A stretch of DNA of 64,000 bases from RGIG3159 sp034927685 (GCA_034927685.1 JAYFPO010000004.1:34248-98247); one strand, 5' to 3'. Shown: positions 50,769 to 58,567, counted from the stretch's first letter. Numbers and translations: made by a program. Notes: generated by a model not told the origin, from the letters alone.

Positions 50769-51002
50769 ATGAGGGAACTGCAGGTTATCTTTCATTCGCC
50801 CCGCGAAGTCGCACGGTTTGTGCAGCTCGCATCCACGCTGCCCGGCGAGATTCTTGTGACCCAGGACAACCGCATGGTCAACGGCAAGGACCTTCTCGGG
50901 ATGTTCAGCCTGGACCTACGGCAGCAAATCTGCGTCGATTATTCGGGTGACGACGCCATGTCTGAGGATTTTCTCAGCGGTATTTCCTGTTATCTCGCCT
51001 GA
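50769..51002 (+). CDS. HPr-like protein without phosphorylation sites
   Basis: This 77-residue protein aligns without gaps to the phosphocarrier HPr over most of its length: VARFVQLAS matches the helix after the active site, and GKDLLGMFSL matches the second helix. At the place of catalytic His15 there is Ser10 (a His stands next to it), and at the place of regulatory Ser46 there is Asp41. It therefore cannot carry phosphate in the usual way. Asp41 could mimic phospho-Ser. A GGAGG fixes the start. It is monocistronic, with a terminator behind it. A regulatory role like that of Crh is conceivable. Confidence 0.78.
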   Translation: MRELQVIFHSPREVARFVQLASTLPGEILVTQDNRMVNGKDLLGMFSLDLRQQICVDYSGDDAMSEDFLSGISCYLA

Positions 51003-51028
51003 CACAGAATTATAAACATACGTTGTTT

Positions 51029-51059
51029 GCGCTCTGCCTTGCGGTAGAGCGCCTTTTTT
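51029..51059 (+). terminator. Terminator of the HPr-like gene
   Basis: GCGCTCTGCC-TTGC-GGTAGAGCGC followed by six T. Confidence 0.92.
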
Positions 51060-51164
51060 ATGCACCAAAATGCATAAATATTCGACAAAATTCGCAACCG
51101 GCATATCCCCGCGCCGTCCGGCATAGGCTTGTACTGCAACATTGCATGGAAAGGATGGTCCCCA

Positions 51165-52406
51165 ATGGCAAACCGTATGTTCTGCGCCGCGCTTCTGGCG
51201 GCAGTTCTGGTGTTCGGCACGGTATCGGCGGCCGCGGCGGACGCCGCGCAAGACACGGAGGCGGCAACGCCCACGGAGGAGATCACGGCGGTCTCCGAGG
51301 AGACGGCGGAGGCGGCGGCCGTCGACCCCAATGCGGCGCTGAATCTGACCGCGCCCTCGGCAATTTTGATCGAACAATCCACCGGCACGGTGCTCTATGA
51401 GAAGAACGCCCACGAACGTCTCGCGCCGGCCAGCGTCACCAAGATCATGACGCTGCTGCTGGTCATGGAGGCCCTGGATGAAGGCCGTATCACCTGGGAC
51501 GACCAGGTTACGACCTCGGAGACCGCCGCGGCCAAGGGCGGCAGCCAGGTCTATCTGGAGGTTGGGGAGCAGATGCCGATTACGGACATGATTAAGTCGG
51601 TCTGCGTTTCCTCGGCCAACGACTGCGCCACAGCGCTGGCGGAGCATGTGGCCGGCAGCGAGGAGGCTTTTGTGGCCATGATGAACAGCCGGGCGGCGGA
51701 GCTCGGCATGACCGACACCCACTTTGTCAATTGTACCGGTCTCGACGACGACGACGACGCGAAGGAACATCTGACCTCTGCCTACGACATTGCCATCATG
51801 TCGCGGGAGCTTCTGAAGCATGACCGGATCCGCGAATTTACGACGATCTGGATGGATTCGGTCCGCGACGGCAAGTTTGGCCTCTCCAACACCAACAAGT
51901 TGGTGCGGTTTTATCAGGGTACCACCGGCCTGAAAACCGGTTTCACCTCCTCGGCGGGCTATTGCCTCTCGGCCTCGGCCGAACGCGATGGCGTGGAGTA
52001 TATTGCGGTTGCGCTCCACTGCGACACCTCCGACCACCGCAACAGCGATTGCAAGGCCATGCTGGACTTTGCCTTTGCCAACTACGCGCTGGTGACGCCC
52101 GAGCCGGAGGAGGCGCTGGCCGCCGTGCCGGTGAAGCTGGGAACGGCAGAGACGGTGACGCCGGTCATGGAAAACACGGACAATTTGCTGGTTGGAAAGA
52201 GCGAGGCGGCGGCAGTCACAAAGACGCTGGAGCTTTCCGCCGAGGTGGAAGCGCCCGTGGAGCAGGGGCAGCGGCTGGGAACCGTAACAGTGAAATCCGG
52301 GGATACGGTGCTGTCCGAGATTCCCGTGGTGGCGGCGGAGGCCGTGGCACGGCTGACCTGGTGGGACGCCGCCATGCGCATTTTCGGCAAGGCTTGCTTC
52401 TCCTGA
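51165..52406 (+). CDS. D-alanyl-D-alanine carboxypeptidase (penicillin-binding, DacF type)
   Basis: This 413-residue secreted serine peptidase has a signal peptide (about 1-25) followed by a Glu/Ala/Thr-rich linker. It trims D-Ala from peptidoglycan. The SxxK site is ASVTKIM, SxN is SSANDC and KTG is LKTGFTS. A C-terminal beta domain and an amphipathic end segment (TWWDAAMRIFG) suited to membrane attachment follow. The start at MANRMF has a weak AAGGATGG. Confidence 0.92.
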   Translation: MANRMFCAALLAAVLVFGTVSAAAADAAQDTEAATPTEEITAVSEETAEAAAVDPNAALNLTAPSAILIEQSTGTVLYEKNAHERLAPASVTKIMTLLLVMEALDEGRITWDDQVTTSETAAAKGGSQVYLEVGEQMPITDMIKSVCVSSANDCATALAEHVAGSEEAFVAMMNSRAAELGMTDTHFVNCTGLDDDDDAKEHLTSAYDIAIMSRELLKHDRIREFTTIWMDSVRDGKFGLSNTNKLVRFYQGTTGLKTGFTSSAGYCLSASAERDGVEYIAVALHCDTSDHRNSDCKAMLDFAFANYALVTPEPEEALAAVPVKLGTAETVTPVMENTDNLLVGKSEAAAVTKTLELSAEVEAPVEQGQRLGTVTVKSGDTVLSEIPVVAAEAVARLTWWDAAMRIFGKACFS

Positions 52407-52505
52407 GCACGGCAGGCCGCGTACGGCAATTGCGCAAGGACAGATTTTTAACACTTGCCGATGATCCGGACGATCCTGTTCTGAACTGAAATTGAAGCGG
52501 CTGCA

Positions 52506-52534
52506 TTGTGTTTTGTGGGATCCTTTGGTATAAT
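52506..52534 (+). promoter_or_regulatory. Promoter of the PGI-like gene
   Basis: TTGTGT, 17 bases, TATAAT. Confidence 0.65.
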
Positions 52535-52556
52535 AACGAAAAAAGGAGGCGTTCCC

Positions 52557-53816
52557 ATGCTCAATATGGACGTATCAAACCTTTGGAACGGAATCGCGCT
52601 GCCGGACCTGCTGAGCTGGGAACGGCAGACCGCCAATGCCCAGCGGCGGCTGCAAGACGGTTTGCAGGAGCGGTTTTCCGACTGGATGTGGCAGAAGGAG
52701 ACGGTCCCGGTCGGGGAACTGGACCGGATCCGCGCGGCGGCCCGGAGAATCCGCGGCTGTGCCGACACGCTGGTCGTGGTCGGCGCAGACGAAGCCATTC
52801 TGGGAATTCGCGGCATCCTGGAGCTGCTGCGCGGCGAGCTTCACAACCAGAGTCCCGTCAAGCCGCAGATCTACTTCACCGGCGGCGACCTTTCCTCCCG
52901 GGACTTTCGGCAGCTCCTGAGTCTGCTGGACGAGCGGGATTTCTGCGTGAATTTCATCACCTACGCCGGGACCACGATGGAATCCGCGCTGGCTTACCGG
53001 GCGCTCAAATGGAAGCTGACGGAGCGCTACGGCGAGAGCGGTGCGCAGGCGCGGATTTTTGTCACCACCGAACAGGAGGAGGGACGGCTCTTCCATCGCA
53101 TGGAGGAGCAGGGGATTACGGTGTTTGACACGCCGCGGCAAGTCTGCGGGCGGTTCTCCGTACTCTCCGCCGTCGGGCTGCTGCCGCTTTGCGTGGCGGG
53201 CCTCGACCCCGCGGAGCTGCTGGAGGGCGCGTCGGAGCTGAGTCCGCAGCTCCGGCTGAGTTCCTTTGAGAATCCCGCCTGGCTCTACTGCGCCGGGCGG
53301 CGACTGCTCTGGGATAAAGGCCGGTCCGTGGAACTGCTGGCGGGCTGTGAAAACCGTATGACCGCCTTCGGCGACTGGTGGCGACACCTTTTCGCCGACT
53401 ATCCCGGCCCCATGACCGTCTCCGCGGTTTATCCCAGGGACGCCCGGCTGGCCGATGGGCGACAGGACGTCTTTGAAACCTACCTCTGCTTCGCGCCGCC
53501 GGAGGACCCGGTGCCCGTGGAATCCCAATGGGACGACACCGACTCGCTCGGCTGGCTGGAGGGCCGCTCGCTGGCCGACGTGGAGGACGCGGCGCTGCAG
53601 GGACTGCTGGAGGACCACCTTGACCGCGGTGTTCCTGCGTTTCAGCTGCTCTGCGGCGATCTGGACGCCCAACTGGCCGGCGAGCTGCTGCATTTCTTCG
53701 AATTCTCCGCTGCTCTTTTCGCCACGCTGGTGGGAGAGGACCCGTTCGGCGCACGGAAAGCGCCAAAATACCGGAGAAATATGCTTCGCAATCTGGGTGC
53801 GCCGGGAAATTGTTAG
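52557..53816 (+). CDS. Divergent phosphoglucose-isomerase-like protein
   Basis: This 419-residue protein has the overall PGI pattern: TYAGTTMESALAYR matches the phosphate loop, QVCGRFSVLSAVGLLP matches the large signature, and the C-terminus (VGEDPFG... YRRNM) matches the end of Gram-positive PGIs. But GIGGS of the first loop is VVGAD, and the C-terminal GVEAYK is replaced by KAPKYR, so the catalytic lysine position is Arg. It is shorter than the usual ~450. It may be a non-catalytic paralogue or act on another sugar phosphate. Confidence 0.75.
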   Translation: MLNMDVSNLWNGIALPDLLSWERQTANAQRRLQDGLQERFSDWMWQKETVPVGELDRIRAAARRIRGCADTLVVVGADEAILGIRGILELLRGELHNQSPVKPQIYFTGGDLSSRDFRQLLSLLDERDFCVNFITYAGTTMESALAYRALKWKLTERYGESGAQARIFVTTEQEEGRLFHRMEEQGITVFDTPRQVCGRFSVLSAVGLLPLCVAGLDPAELLEGASELSPQLRLSSFENPAWLYCAGRRLLWDKGRSVELLAGCENRMTAFGDWWRHLFADYPGPMTVSAVYPRDARLADGRQDVFETYLCFAPPEDPVPVESQWDDTDSLGWLEGRSLADVEDAALQGLLEDHLDRGVPAFQLLCGDLDAQLAGELLHFFEFSAALFATLVGEDPFGARKAPKYRRNMLRNLGAPGNC

Positions 53817-53844
53817 TTTCTTCCTGGAATTCTCGAAGTGGCGG

Positions 53845-53873
53845 TTGAAAAGTTCACAATTTTCGGATACTAT
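53845..53873 (+). promoter_or_regulatory. Promoter of the P-loop-like gene
   Basis: TTGAAA, 17 bases, TACTAT. Confidence 0.55.
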
Positions 53874-53925
53874 AGAAGTACCATAAGAGAATACTAGGTC
53901 TCTGTACAAGGAGGATACTACCGAG

Positions 53926-54336
53926 ATGGTGAAGGTAATTTTAGGAGCCAAGGGCTCCGGCAACACGAAGGATCTGATTAAGGCAGTCGTAGAGGCCGCC
54001 AAGCAGGAAAATGGAAGCCTGGTCTGCATTGAAAAAGGAAACGACCTGACCTACGATCTGGATTATCACGTCCGTCTGATCGACTCGCGCGACTACGGCA
54101 TCGATGGCTTCACGTTTCTAAAGGGGTTTCTATCCGGTCTGCATGGCGGTAATTTTGATGTTTCCCATATTTTTATCGACAGCCTCTACAAGGTTGCCGA
54201 CGACACCGATGCCGAATCGACGACCACGTTCCTTGACTGGTGCGCCCAGTTTGGCGAGCGCTACAATGTCAGCTTCACAATTTCCGTTACCGGTGACCCG
54301 GCCTCCGCGGCCTACGGCATCAGGAAGTATTGCTGA
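53926..54336 (+). CDS. Small P-loop-like protein, function unknown
   Basis: This 136-residue protein belongs to a clostridial family often labelled as PilT-like or ATP-binding. The N-terminus reads VILGAKGSGNTK, where family members have a Walker A GxKGSGKTK; the Walker lysine is Asn here. A possible Walker B (HIFIDSLY) follows at about residue 82. It lies just upstream of a DtxR regulator, 12 bases apart, and probably shares its transcript. Loss of the lysine suggests weak or no nucleotide hydrolysis. Confidence 0.72.
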   Translation: MVKVILGAKGSGNTKDLIKAVVEAAKQENGSLVCIEKGNDLTYDLDYHVRLIDSRDYGIDGFTFLKGFLSGLHGGNFDVSHIFIDSLYKVADDTDAESTTTFLDWCAQFGERYNVSFTISVTGDPASAAYGIRKYC

Positions 54337-54348
54337 CGGGGTTTTGCC

Positions 54349-54723
54349 ATGAAAATCCAGGAATCCGCAGAAAACTATCTGGAGGCTGTGCTGGTGCTGC
54401 GGCGGCAGGGCGGGGAGATTCGGGCCGTCGATGTGGCGGGATATCTGGGCTTCGCACGGCCGACGGTCAGCGTCATGCTGCACGGTCTTGAGGACGGCGG
54501 ATACCTGCGCATCGCGGAAAACAATCACATCACGCTGACCAAAGAGGGCGAGGAAATCGCGAGGCATATCTATGAGCGCCATGTTGTCATCGCGGAGCTG
54601 CTGCAGCGGCTTGGTGTCAGTGAAGAGACAGCCTGCGCCGACTCCTGCCGCATTGAGCACGATCTCAGCCCGGAATCCTTCGCATGTATCCGAGCCTTTT
54701 ATGACAAATTGAATCAGCGATAG
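54349..54723 (+). CDS. DtxR/MntR-family metal-dependent regulator
   Basis: This 124-residue repressor has an N-terminal winged helix (GEIRAVDVAGYLGFARPTVSVML, cited as RPTVSVMLHGLED) and a dimerisation helix with metal ligands (ESCRIEHDLS type, reads DSCRIEHDLSPES). It lacks the SH3 third domain, as MntR does. It likely represses Mn2+ or Fe2+ uptake genes elsewhere; no operator is obvious here. Confidence 0.9.
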   Translation: MKIQESAENYLEAVLVLRRQGGEIRAVDVAGYLGFARPTVSVMLHGLEDGGYLRIAENNHITLTKEGEEIARHIYERHVVIAELLQRLGVSEETACADSCRIEHDLSPESFACIRAFYDKLNQR

Positions 54724-54762
54724 AAACAGGGCCAACCGCAAAATGTTTGCGGTTGGCCCTGT
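54724..54762 (+). terminator. Terminator of the DtxR gene
   Basis: AACAGGGCCAACCGCAAA and its complement, almost immediately after the stop codon, with T at the end. Confidence 0.85.
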
Positions 54763-54803
54763 TTCCTATGGAATCCGTCTTTTCTCCGCACAGACAGGAG
54801 ACA

Positions 54804-54908
54804 AATTCATTAAAAAAAGAGGAGTCTCGTTTTGGTCGCGCGAAGTGCGCCGGATTTTGATTTGACGGGTTTTGTGTTTCCCGTCAGCGCGGAAAAGCGG
54901 GATTACAG
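54804..54908. repeat. Intergenic repeat element, copy 1
   Basis: This 105-base element begins AATTCAT and ends ATTACAG. It is similar along its length to the element at 57892-58010. A central stem-loop (GACGGG with CCCGTC) is kept as a different stem in copy 2 (AGATGC with GCGTCT). It lies between convergent genes, right up to the selD stop codon. Confidence 0.65.
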
Positions 54909-55940
54909 CAGGAAAATCCGTTTTCTGCCGCGGTAGGTGCGAACCTCGCCGATCCGCTGGGCGGACGGGACTGCCGCCTTCAGCGCCGCAAAGAGCGCCC
55001 CCGCGTCGTCCGGGTCCACGGCCATCAGCAGTCCCCCGGAAGTCTGGGGGTCGTACAGCACGTCCTGCCGCGGCAGCGGCACCGCGCCCGCGTCCACCTC
55101 CGCCTCGGCAAAGGAACGGTTCCGGTACATCCCGGCGGGCAATATGCCCATGTTTGCCAACTCCACTGCCTCCGGGAGGAAGTCAATTTCGTCCGTGCGC
55201 AACACCAGCTCCACGTCGGAGCCCTGCGCCATCTCGCAGGCGTGGCCCAGCAGGGCGAAACCGGTCACGTCCGTGCAGGCGTGGACCCGGTAGCGGACCA
55301 TCGCATCGCGGGCCGCGCGGTTCAGCGTCGCCATCAGCCGCAGCATTTCGCTTAGTCCCGCCGGGGACAGCATGCCCGCCTTCTCGGCTGTGGAGAGGAT
55401 GCCGAGGCCCAGCGGTTTCGTGTACAGCAGCACGTCCCCCGGCCGCGCGCCGGAATTGGTCAGAATCCGCCCGGGATGCACAAACCCGGTGACCGCCAGA
55501 CCATATTTTGGCTCGTCGTCATAGATGGAATGGCCGCCGACGATGATTGCCCCGGCCTCGTAGACCTTGTCATAGCCGCCGCGCAAAATCTGGTGAACCG
55601 TCTCCCGGTCCATACTTTCCGGCACGCACATGATGTTGAGCGCCAGCCGCGGCTCGCCGCCCATGGCGTAGACATCGGACAGGGCGTTGGCGGCGGCGAT
55701 CTGCCCGAAAAGATAGGGATCATCGGCAATCGGCGGGAAAAAGTCCAGGGTCTGGACCAGCGCCAATTCGTCGGAAATGCGGTAGACCGCCGCGTCGTCG
55801 GCCTTGTCGAAGCCCACCAGCAGATTGGGGTCCTCCCGCACCGGCAGATCGCCCAGAAGCTGCCGCAGCATGCCGGCGCCCACCTTTGCGCCGCAGCCGG
55901 CGCATTTTGCCAGCTTCGTCAGCTTGATTGATTCCTCCAT
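54903..55940 (-). CDS. selD: Selenide, water dikinase
   Basis: This 345-residue enzyme makes selenophosphate from selenide and ATP, the donor for selenocysteine, selenouridine and the Se of molybdenum hydroxylases. The catalytic region CAGCGAKVG has Cys16 (not Sec) and Lys19. Metal and ATP aspartates appear in FDKADDAAVY and DPQTSGGLL. It is the last gene of a leftward operon with yqeC and yqeB, which is a hallmark of the Se-Mo hydroxylase use of selenophosphate. Confidence 0.94.
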   Translation of the reverse strand: MEESIKLTKLAKCAGCGAKVGAGMLRQLLGDLPVREDPNLLVGFDKADDAAVYRISDELALVQTLDFFPPIADDPYLFGQIAAANALSDVYAMGGEPRLALNIMCVPESMDRETVHQILRGGYDKVYEAGAIIVGGHSIYDDEPKYGLAVTGFVHPGRILTNSGARPGDVLLYTKPLGLGILSTAEKAGMLSPAGLSEMLRLMATLNRAARDAMVRYRVHACTDVTGFALLGHACEMAQGSDVELVLRTDEIDFLPEAVELANMGILPAGMYRNRSFAEAEVDAGAVPLPRQDVLYDPQTSGGLLMAVDPDDAGALFAALKAAVPSAQRIGEVRTYRGRKRIFLL

Positions 55941-55942
55941 GA

Positions 55943-56746
55943 TTACCCCTCCTCCTTCTTCAGCGCGCCGGTCAGGCGCAGCACAGCTTCCAGCACACCG
56001 CCTCCCACGGCCAGTGCCTTGTCCGAGGCACAGTAGCAGTGGGCCTTTTCACATCGGGGGTCCACGTCTCCGGCCTTCATGCCGCGAAATACGCTCGTCC
56101 CGTCCGGCAGAATGCCGCGCAGCACGCCGGTAATCTGGCAGATCATGGGCTGCCCGTCGACCTCTCCGGCCACATCGCCTGCCTGCACCTCGTCGCCGAT
56201 CTCCCGCAGGCGGCGGAACTCGCCGTCCGCGGGTGCGCGCAGCACCCGCTCTCCGGCAAAACCGCCGATCAGTCCCGGCACCGCCGTGTTGGGCTGGGCG
56301 CTGCCCTCATAGAGCGCGCGGCCCAGATAGTGGCCCCGCATGGTCTCCACCACGGCGTGGCAGTCCACGCCCGCTGTGAAGCCCGGCCCCACGCCAATGA
56401 CCGCAGGCGCATCGGTGATCCGCGTGCCCAGATTTTTCTTGGCCAGAATCGCGTCCACCAGCGCGTCGGGCCGAAGCGCCGCCCGACAGGCCGCCTCCGG
56501 GTCCGCCAGCACGGCGATTTCCCCGCGCCGGATGATCGAACGCGCCTCCGCCGGGGAACCGGCCCGCCGCGCGGTCACGTCCTCCACCCGATAGCTTCCA
56601 AACAAAATTGCCTGTGAAAAGCAGACCGTCCGCCGGATCGCCGTCGGCTTCGGCAGGTCGGTCATCACAATCCCGCACCCGGACCGGTACAGCCGCAGCG
56701 CGACGCCGGAGGCGATATCCCCCGCTCCCCGAATCAATACCAGCAT
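55943..56746 (-). CDS. yqeB: Selenium-dependent molybdenum hydroxylase maturation protein YqeB
   Basis: This 267-residue protein of the YqeB (EF2563-type) family begins IRGAGDIASGVALRL, a Rossmann-like site, and contains GVGPGFTAGVDCHAVVET, cited in part as GPGFTAGVDC. YqeB and YqeC are found with SelD in genomes having Se-dependent Mo hydroxylases. Its exact step is unknown; it might move selenium into the cofactor. It overlaps yqeC by 13 bases and is two bases from selD. Confidence 0.9.
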   Translation of the reverse strand: MLVLIRGAGDIASGVALRLYRSGCGIVMTDLPKPTAIRRTVCFSQAILFGSYRVEDVTARRAGSPAEARSIIRRGEIAVLADPEAACRAALRPDALVDAILAKKNLGTRITDAPAVIGVGPGFTAGVDCHAVVETMRGHYLGRALYEGSAQPNTAVPGLIGGFAGERVLRAPADGEFRRLREIGDEVQAGDVAGEVDGQPMICQITGVLRGILPDGTSVFRGMKAGDVDPRCEKAHCYCASDKALAVGGGVLEAVLRLTGALKKEEG

Positions 56747-57387
56747 GAAAATTCACCCTTCCAAAGACTTCCAATGACAACCGGCGTCCGCAGCAGCGCG
56801 GCCAGCGCCGCCGCTTCCTCCCGCCGCCCTTCCGCTTGATTCAGCAGGATCACATCCGCCAGCGCCTCCCGGTTCAGGACCGCCGCGACACGCTCCGCCG
56901 TCGCGGCGTCCCGCTCTGCCGCGCCGCAGAGGGCGGCGAAGCGCGCTGGACGGTGGCAAACCTCCGCGATGGGCCGCCCCAGCCCCGACAGCCCCACCAC
57001 CAGCACCGTTCGGCCCGCTCCCGGCGGAATGACCGGCTCCCAGTCCTCGTGGGCCTTCAACGGCAACCCGTGGGAACCGTCGGCCTCTGCCAGCACGAAG
57101 TCCGCCAGGCCCGTCAGCTCGTAGGGTAGGGCGGACAGCTTCCCGGTTTTCGGATCCGGCATCCCCGCGCAGACCACCCGTGCCCGCAAAAGGGCCGTGC
57201 GCAGTGTCTCCCGGTCCGGCGACTCCAGCAGCGGAACGCCGTCGAAGGGGAAGATGTGCGTCGTCGTGGTCAACAGCACCGTGCCCGGCAGTTCCTTCGC
57301 CAGTTCCCGCAACAGCGACGTTTTCCCGCCGCTGCCGATGACGGCGGTGACGCCGGGCCGGATCTCCAGATATGCCGCAAGTCCCAT
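56734..57387 (-). CDS. yqeC: Selenium-dependent hydroxylase accessory protein YqeC
   Basis: This 217-residue protein has a P-loop GSGGKTSLL and TTTTHIFPF, the YqeC pattern, and a possible MobA-like or kinase-like fold. An open frame continues far upstream, but GGGGGGAG precedes this ATG and the promoter lies just before it. With yqeB and selD it forms an operon serving a Se-Mo hydroxylase. The hydroxylase itself is not in this window. Confidence 0.88.
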   Translation of the reverse strand: MGLAAYLEIRPGVTAVIGSGGKTSLLRELAKELPGTVLLTTTTHIFPFDGVPLLESPDRETLRTALLRARVVCAGMPDPKTGKLSALPYELTGLADFVLAEADGSHGLPLKAHEDWEPVIPPGAGRTVLVVGLSGLGRPIAEVCHRPARFAALCGAAERDAATAERVAAVLNREALADVILLNQAEGRREEAAALAALLRTPVVIGSLWKGEFSCWY

Positions 57388-57413
57388 GACGCTCCCCCCG
57401 TGCTCTTTTTTCC

Positions 57414-57442
57414 AGAATAACACGCCTCGGGCGAAAATGCAA
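57414..57442 (-). promoter_or_regulatory. Promoter of yqeC-yqeB-selD
   Basis: TTGCAT, 17 bases, TATTCT on the minus strand. Confidence 0.7.
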
Positions 57443-57457
57443 CAAACGCTTCCCCCC

Positions 57458-57486
57458 CTTGCGCGGAGCCGCAACCGATGATACAA
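57458..57486 (+). promoter_or_regulatory. Promoter of the ModE-like gene
   Basis: TTGCGC, 17 bases, TACAAT, divergent from the yqeC promoter. Confidence 0.7.
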
Positions 57487-57510
57487 TGTGGAAGAAACGG
57501 GGGAGATGCC

Positions 57511-57852
57511 ATGATACTGCATGAAAAACTGACCATTCGCCTTTTTAAGGATGAAAAATGCTTCGGCCCCGGCATGGCGGAGCTGTTGGAGCGGGTGCAG
57601 GAGTATCATTCCCTGCGGGCCGCCGCCATTTCCATGGGGATGGCCTATTCCAAAGCCTGGACCATGATGAAAAACGCGGAAGCGCAGCTGGGTTTTTCGC
57701 TGCTTCGCCGGGTCACCGGCGGCGTGGGCGGCGGCGGAGCGACTCTGACGGCAGAGGCAGAGCGGCTGCTCTCGCTGTATCGGACCTATCAGGAGGAGGT
57801 CGGCGCATTCGCGCGGGATCGCTTCCAAACTCTGTTTGCCGAATTGCTCTGA
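57511..57852 (+). CDS. ModE-type LysR-like winged-helix regulator
   Basis: This 113-residue protein consists only of the N-terminal DNA-binding domain of ModE (HSLRAAAISMGMAYSKAWTM, cited as AAISMGMAYSKAW, then VTGGVGGGGATLT). It lacks the C-terminal molybdate-binding domains, so it cannot sense molybdate as E. coli ModE does. It is divergent from the Se-Mo operon and may regulate it or the modABC operon. The chosen ATG follows GGGGGAG. Confidence 0.87.
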   Translation: MILHEKLTIRLFKDEKCFGPGMAELLERVQEYHSLRAAAISMGMAYSKAWTMMKNAEAQLGFSLLRRVTGGVGGGGATLTAEAERLLSLYRTYQEEVGAFARDRFQTLFAELL

Positions 57853-57891
57853 CAGGGACTGCGGCTTTCACACTTGTATCTCTCATACTGG

Positions 57892-58010
57892 AATTCATAA
57901 AATACGAGGAATCCCGTTTTACTCGCACGAGGCGCCCCCGATTTTGCATGAGATGCGTTTTGCGTCTGAAATTACCTGTTCAATCGCTGAAAAGCAGGCA
58001 TAAATTACAG
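57892..58010. repeat. Intergenic repeat element, copy 2
   Basis: A 119-base relative of the element at 54804-54908, with the same ends (AATTCAT and ATTACAG) and many shared blocks such as CGTTTT, GATTTTG and GAAAAGC. Both copies sit between convergent genes. Confidence 0.65.
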
Positions 58011-58030
58011 TTCGACCATAGGCGCGCCAA

Positions 58031-58064
58031 AAAACGAACTGTCCCGGCAGTCTCGTTTCGCGGC
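58031..58064 (-). terminator. Terminator of the alkyltransferase-like gene
   Basis: AACGAGACTG and CAGTTCGTT with a bulged G, followed by T6, in the leftward RNA. Confidence 0.65.
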
Positions 58065-58080
58065 GCACCTTTTTTGCGTT

Positions 58081-58386
58081 TCAACTTGCGTGCTCGTTCC
58101 ATTGGCACCGCGCCATGTCCACCCGCCCGTCCGGCAGGAAGGCGACGCCCTCCCCCTCCAGCAACGCGCGGCGCAGCGCGGCGAATTCCCCGCCGGCAAC
58201 GCTCCCGTCCGCCATAACCACACGCTGCCAGGGAAGCCCGTCCGGGCAGCGGCGCATGGCCCAGCCGACCTGCCGCGCCGCCCGCGGCGCCCCCAGCATC
58301 CAGGCAATCTGCCCATAGGACACCACCTTGCCAGGCGGAATCCGCGCCACGGCCTGATAGACGCATTCAAAAAACGAGTGTTCCAT
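58081..58386 (-). CDS. Alkyltransferase-like protein (ATL, MGMT family)
   Basis: This 101-residue protein has the MGMT DNA-binding fold (GKVVSYGQIAWMLGAPRAARQVG, cited as VVSYGQIAWML). The active-site PCHR is replaced by PWQRV, so the acceptor Cys is Trp. It cannot remove alkyl groups but, like Atl1, should bind O6-alkylguanine and flag it for nucleotide excision repair. The chosen ATG follows GGGGGCG; a longer in-frame start would lie within the promoter region. Confidence 0.9.
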   Translation of the reverse strand: MEHSFFECVYQAVARIPPGKVVSYGQIAWMLGAPRAARQVGWAMRRCPDGLPWQRVVMADGSVAGGEFAALRRALLEGEGVAFLPDGRVDMARCQWNEHAS

Positions 58387-58429
58387 CTGATCGCCCCCGC
58401 ATCTGCCGCGCTCTGCGCGGCCTGGCTTC

Positions 58430-58458
58430 CTTATAGCCGCCAACTGCATGATTGTCAA
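58430..58458 (-). promoter_or_regulatory. Promoter of the alkyltransferase-like gene
   Basis: TTGACA, 17 bases, TATAAG on the minus strand. Confidence 0.8.
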
Positions 58459-58538
58459 GTTTCCCAGAGCCGTCGGGCTGGGATATTGGCAAAGCAAAGG
58501 AAGAATCTTGTCTGTTTTATACAAATAAAAAATTCAAA

Positions 58539-58567
58539 TTGACAATTTGACTGTCAAAATATATAAT
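58539..58567 (+). promoter_or_regulatory. Promoter with overlapping dyad, cytidylate-kinase-like gene
   Basis: TTGACA, 17 bases, TATAAT. The -35 box is one arm of a dyad TTGACA-N7-TGTCAA (58539-58557), a good place for a repressor. Confidence 0.85.

Noticed and set aside
54903..55940. Possible selenocysteine (in-frame TGA) in SelD
   Set aside because: The catalytic site reads CAGCGAK with a normal Cys codon, and the frame has no internal TGA.
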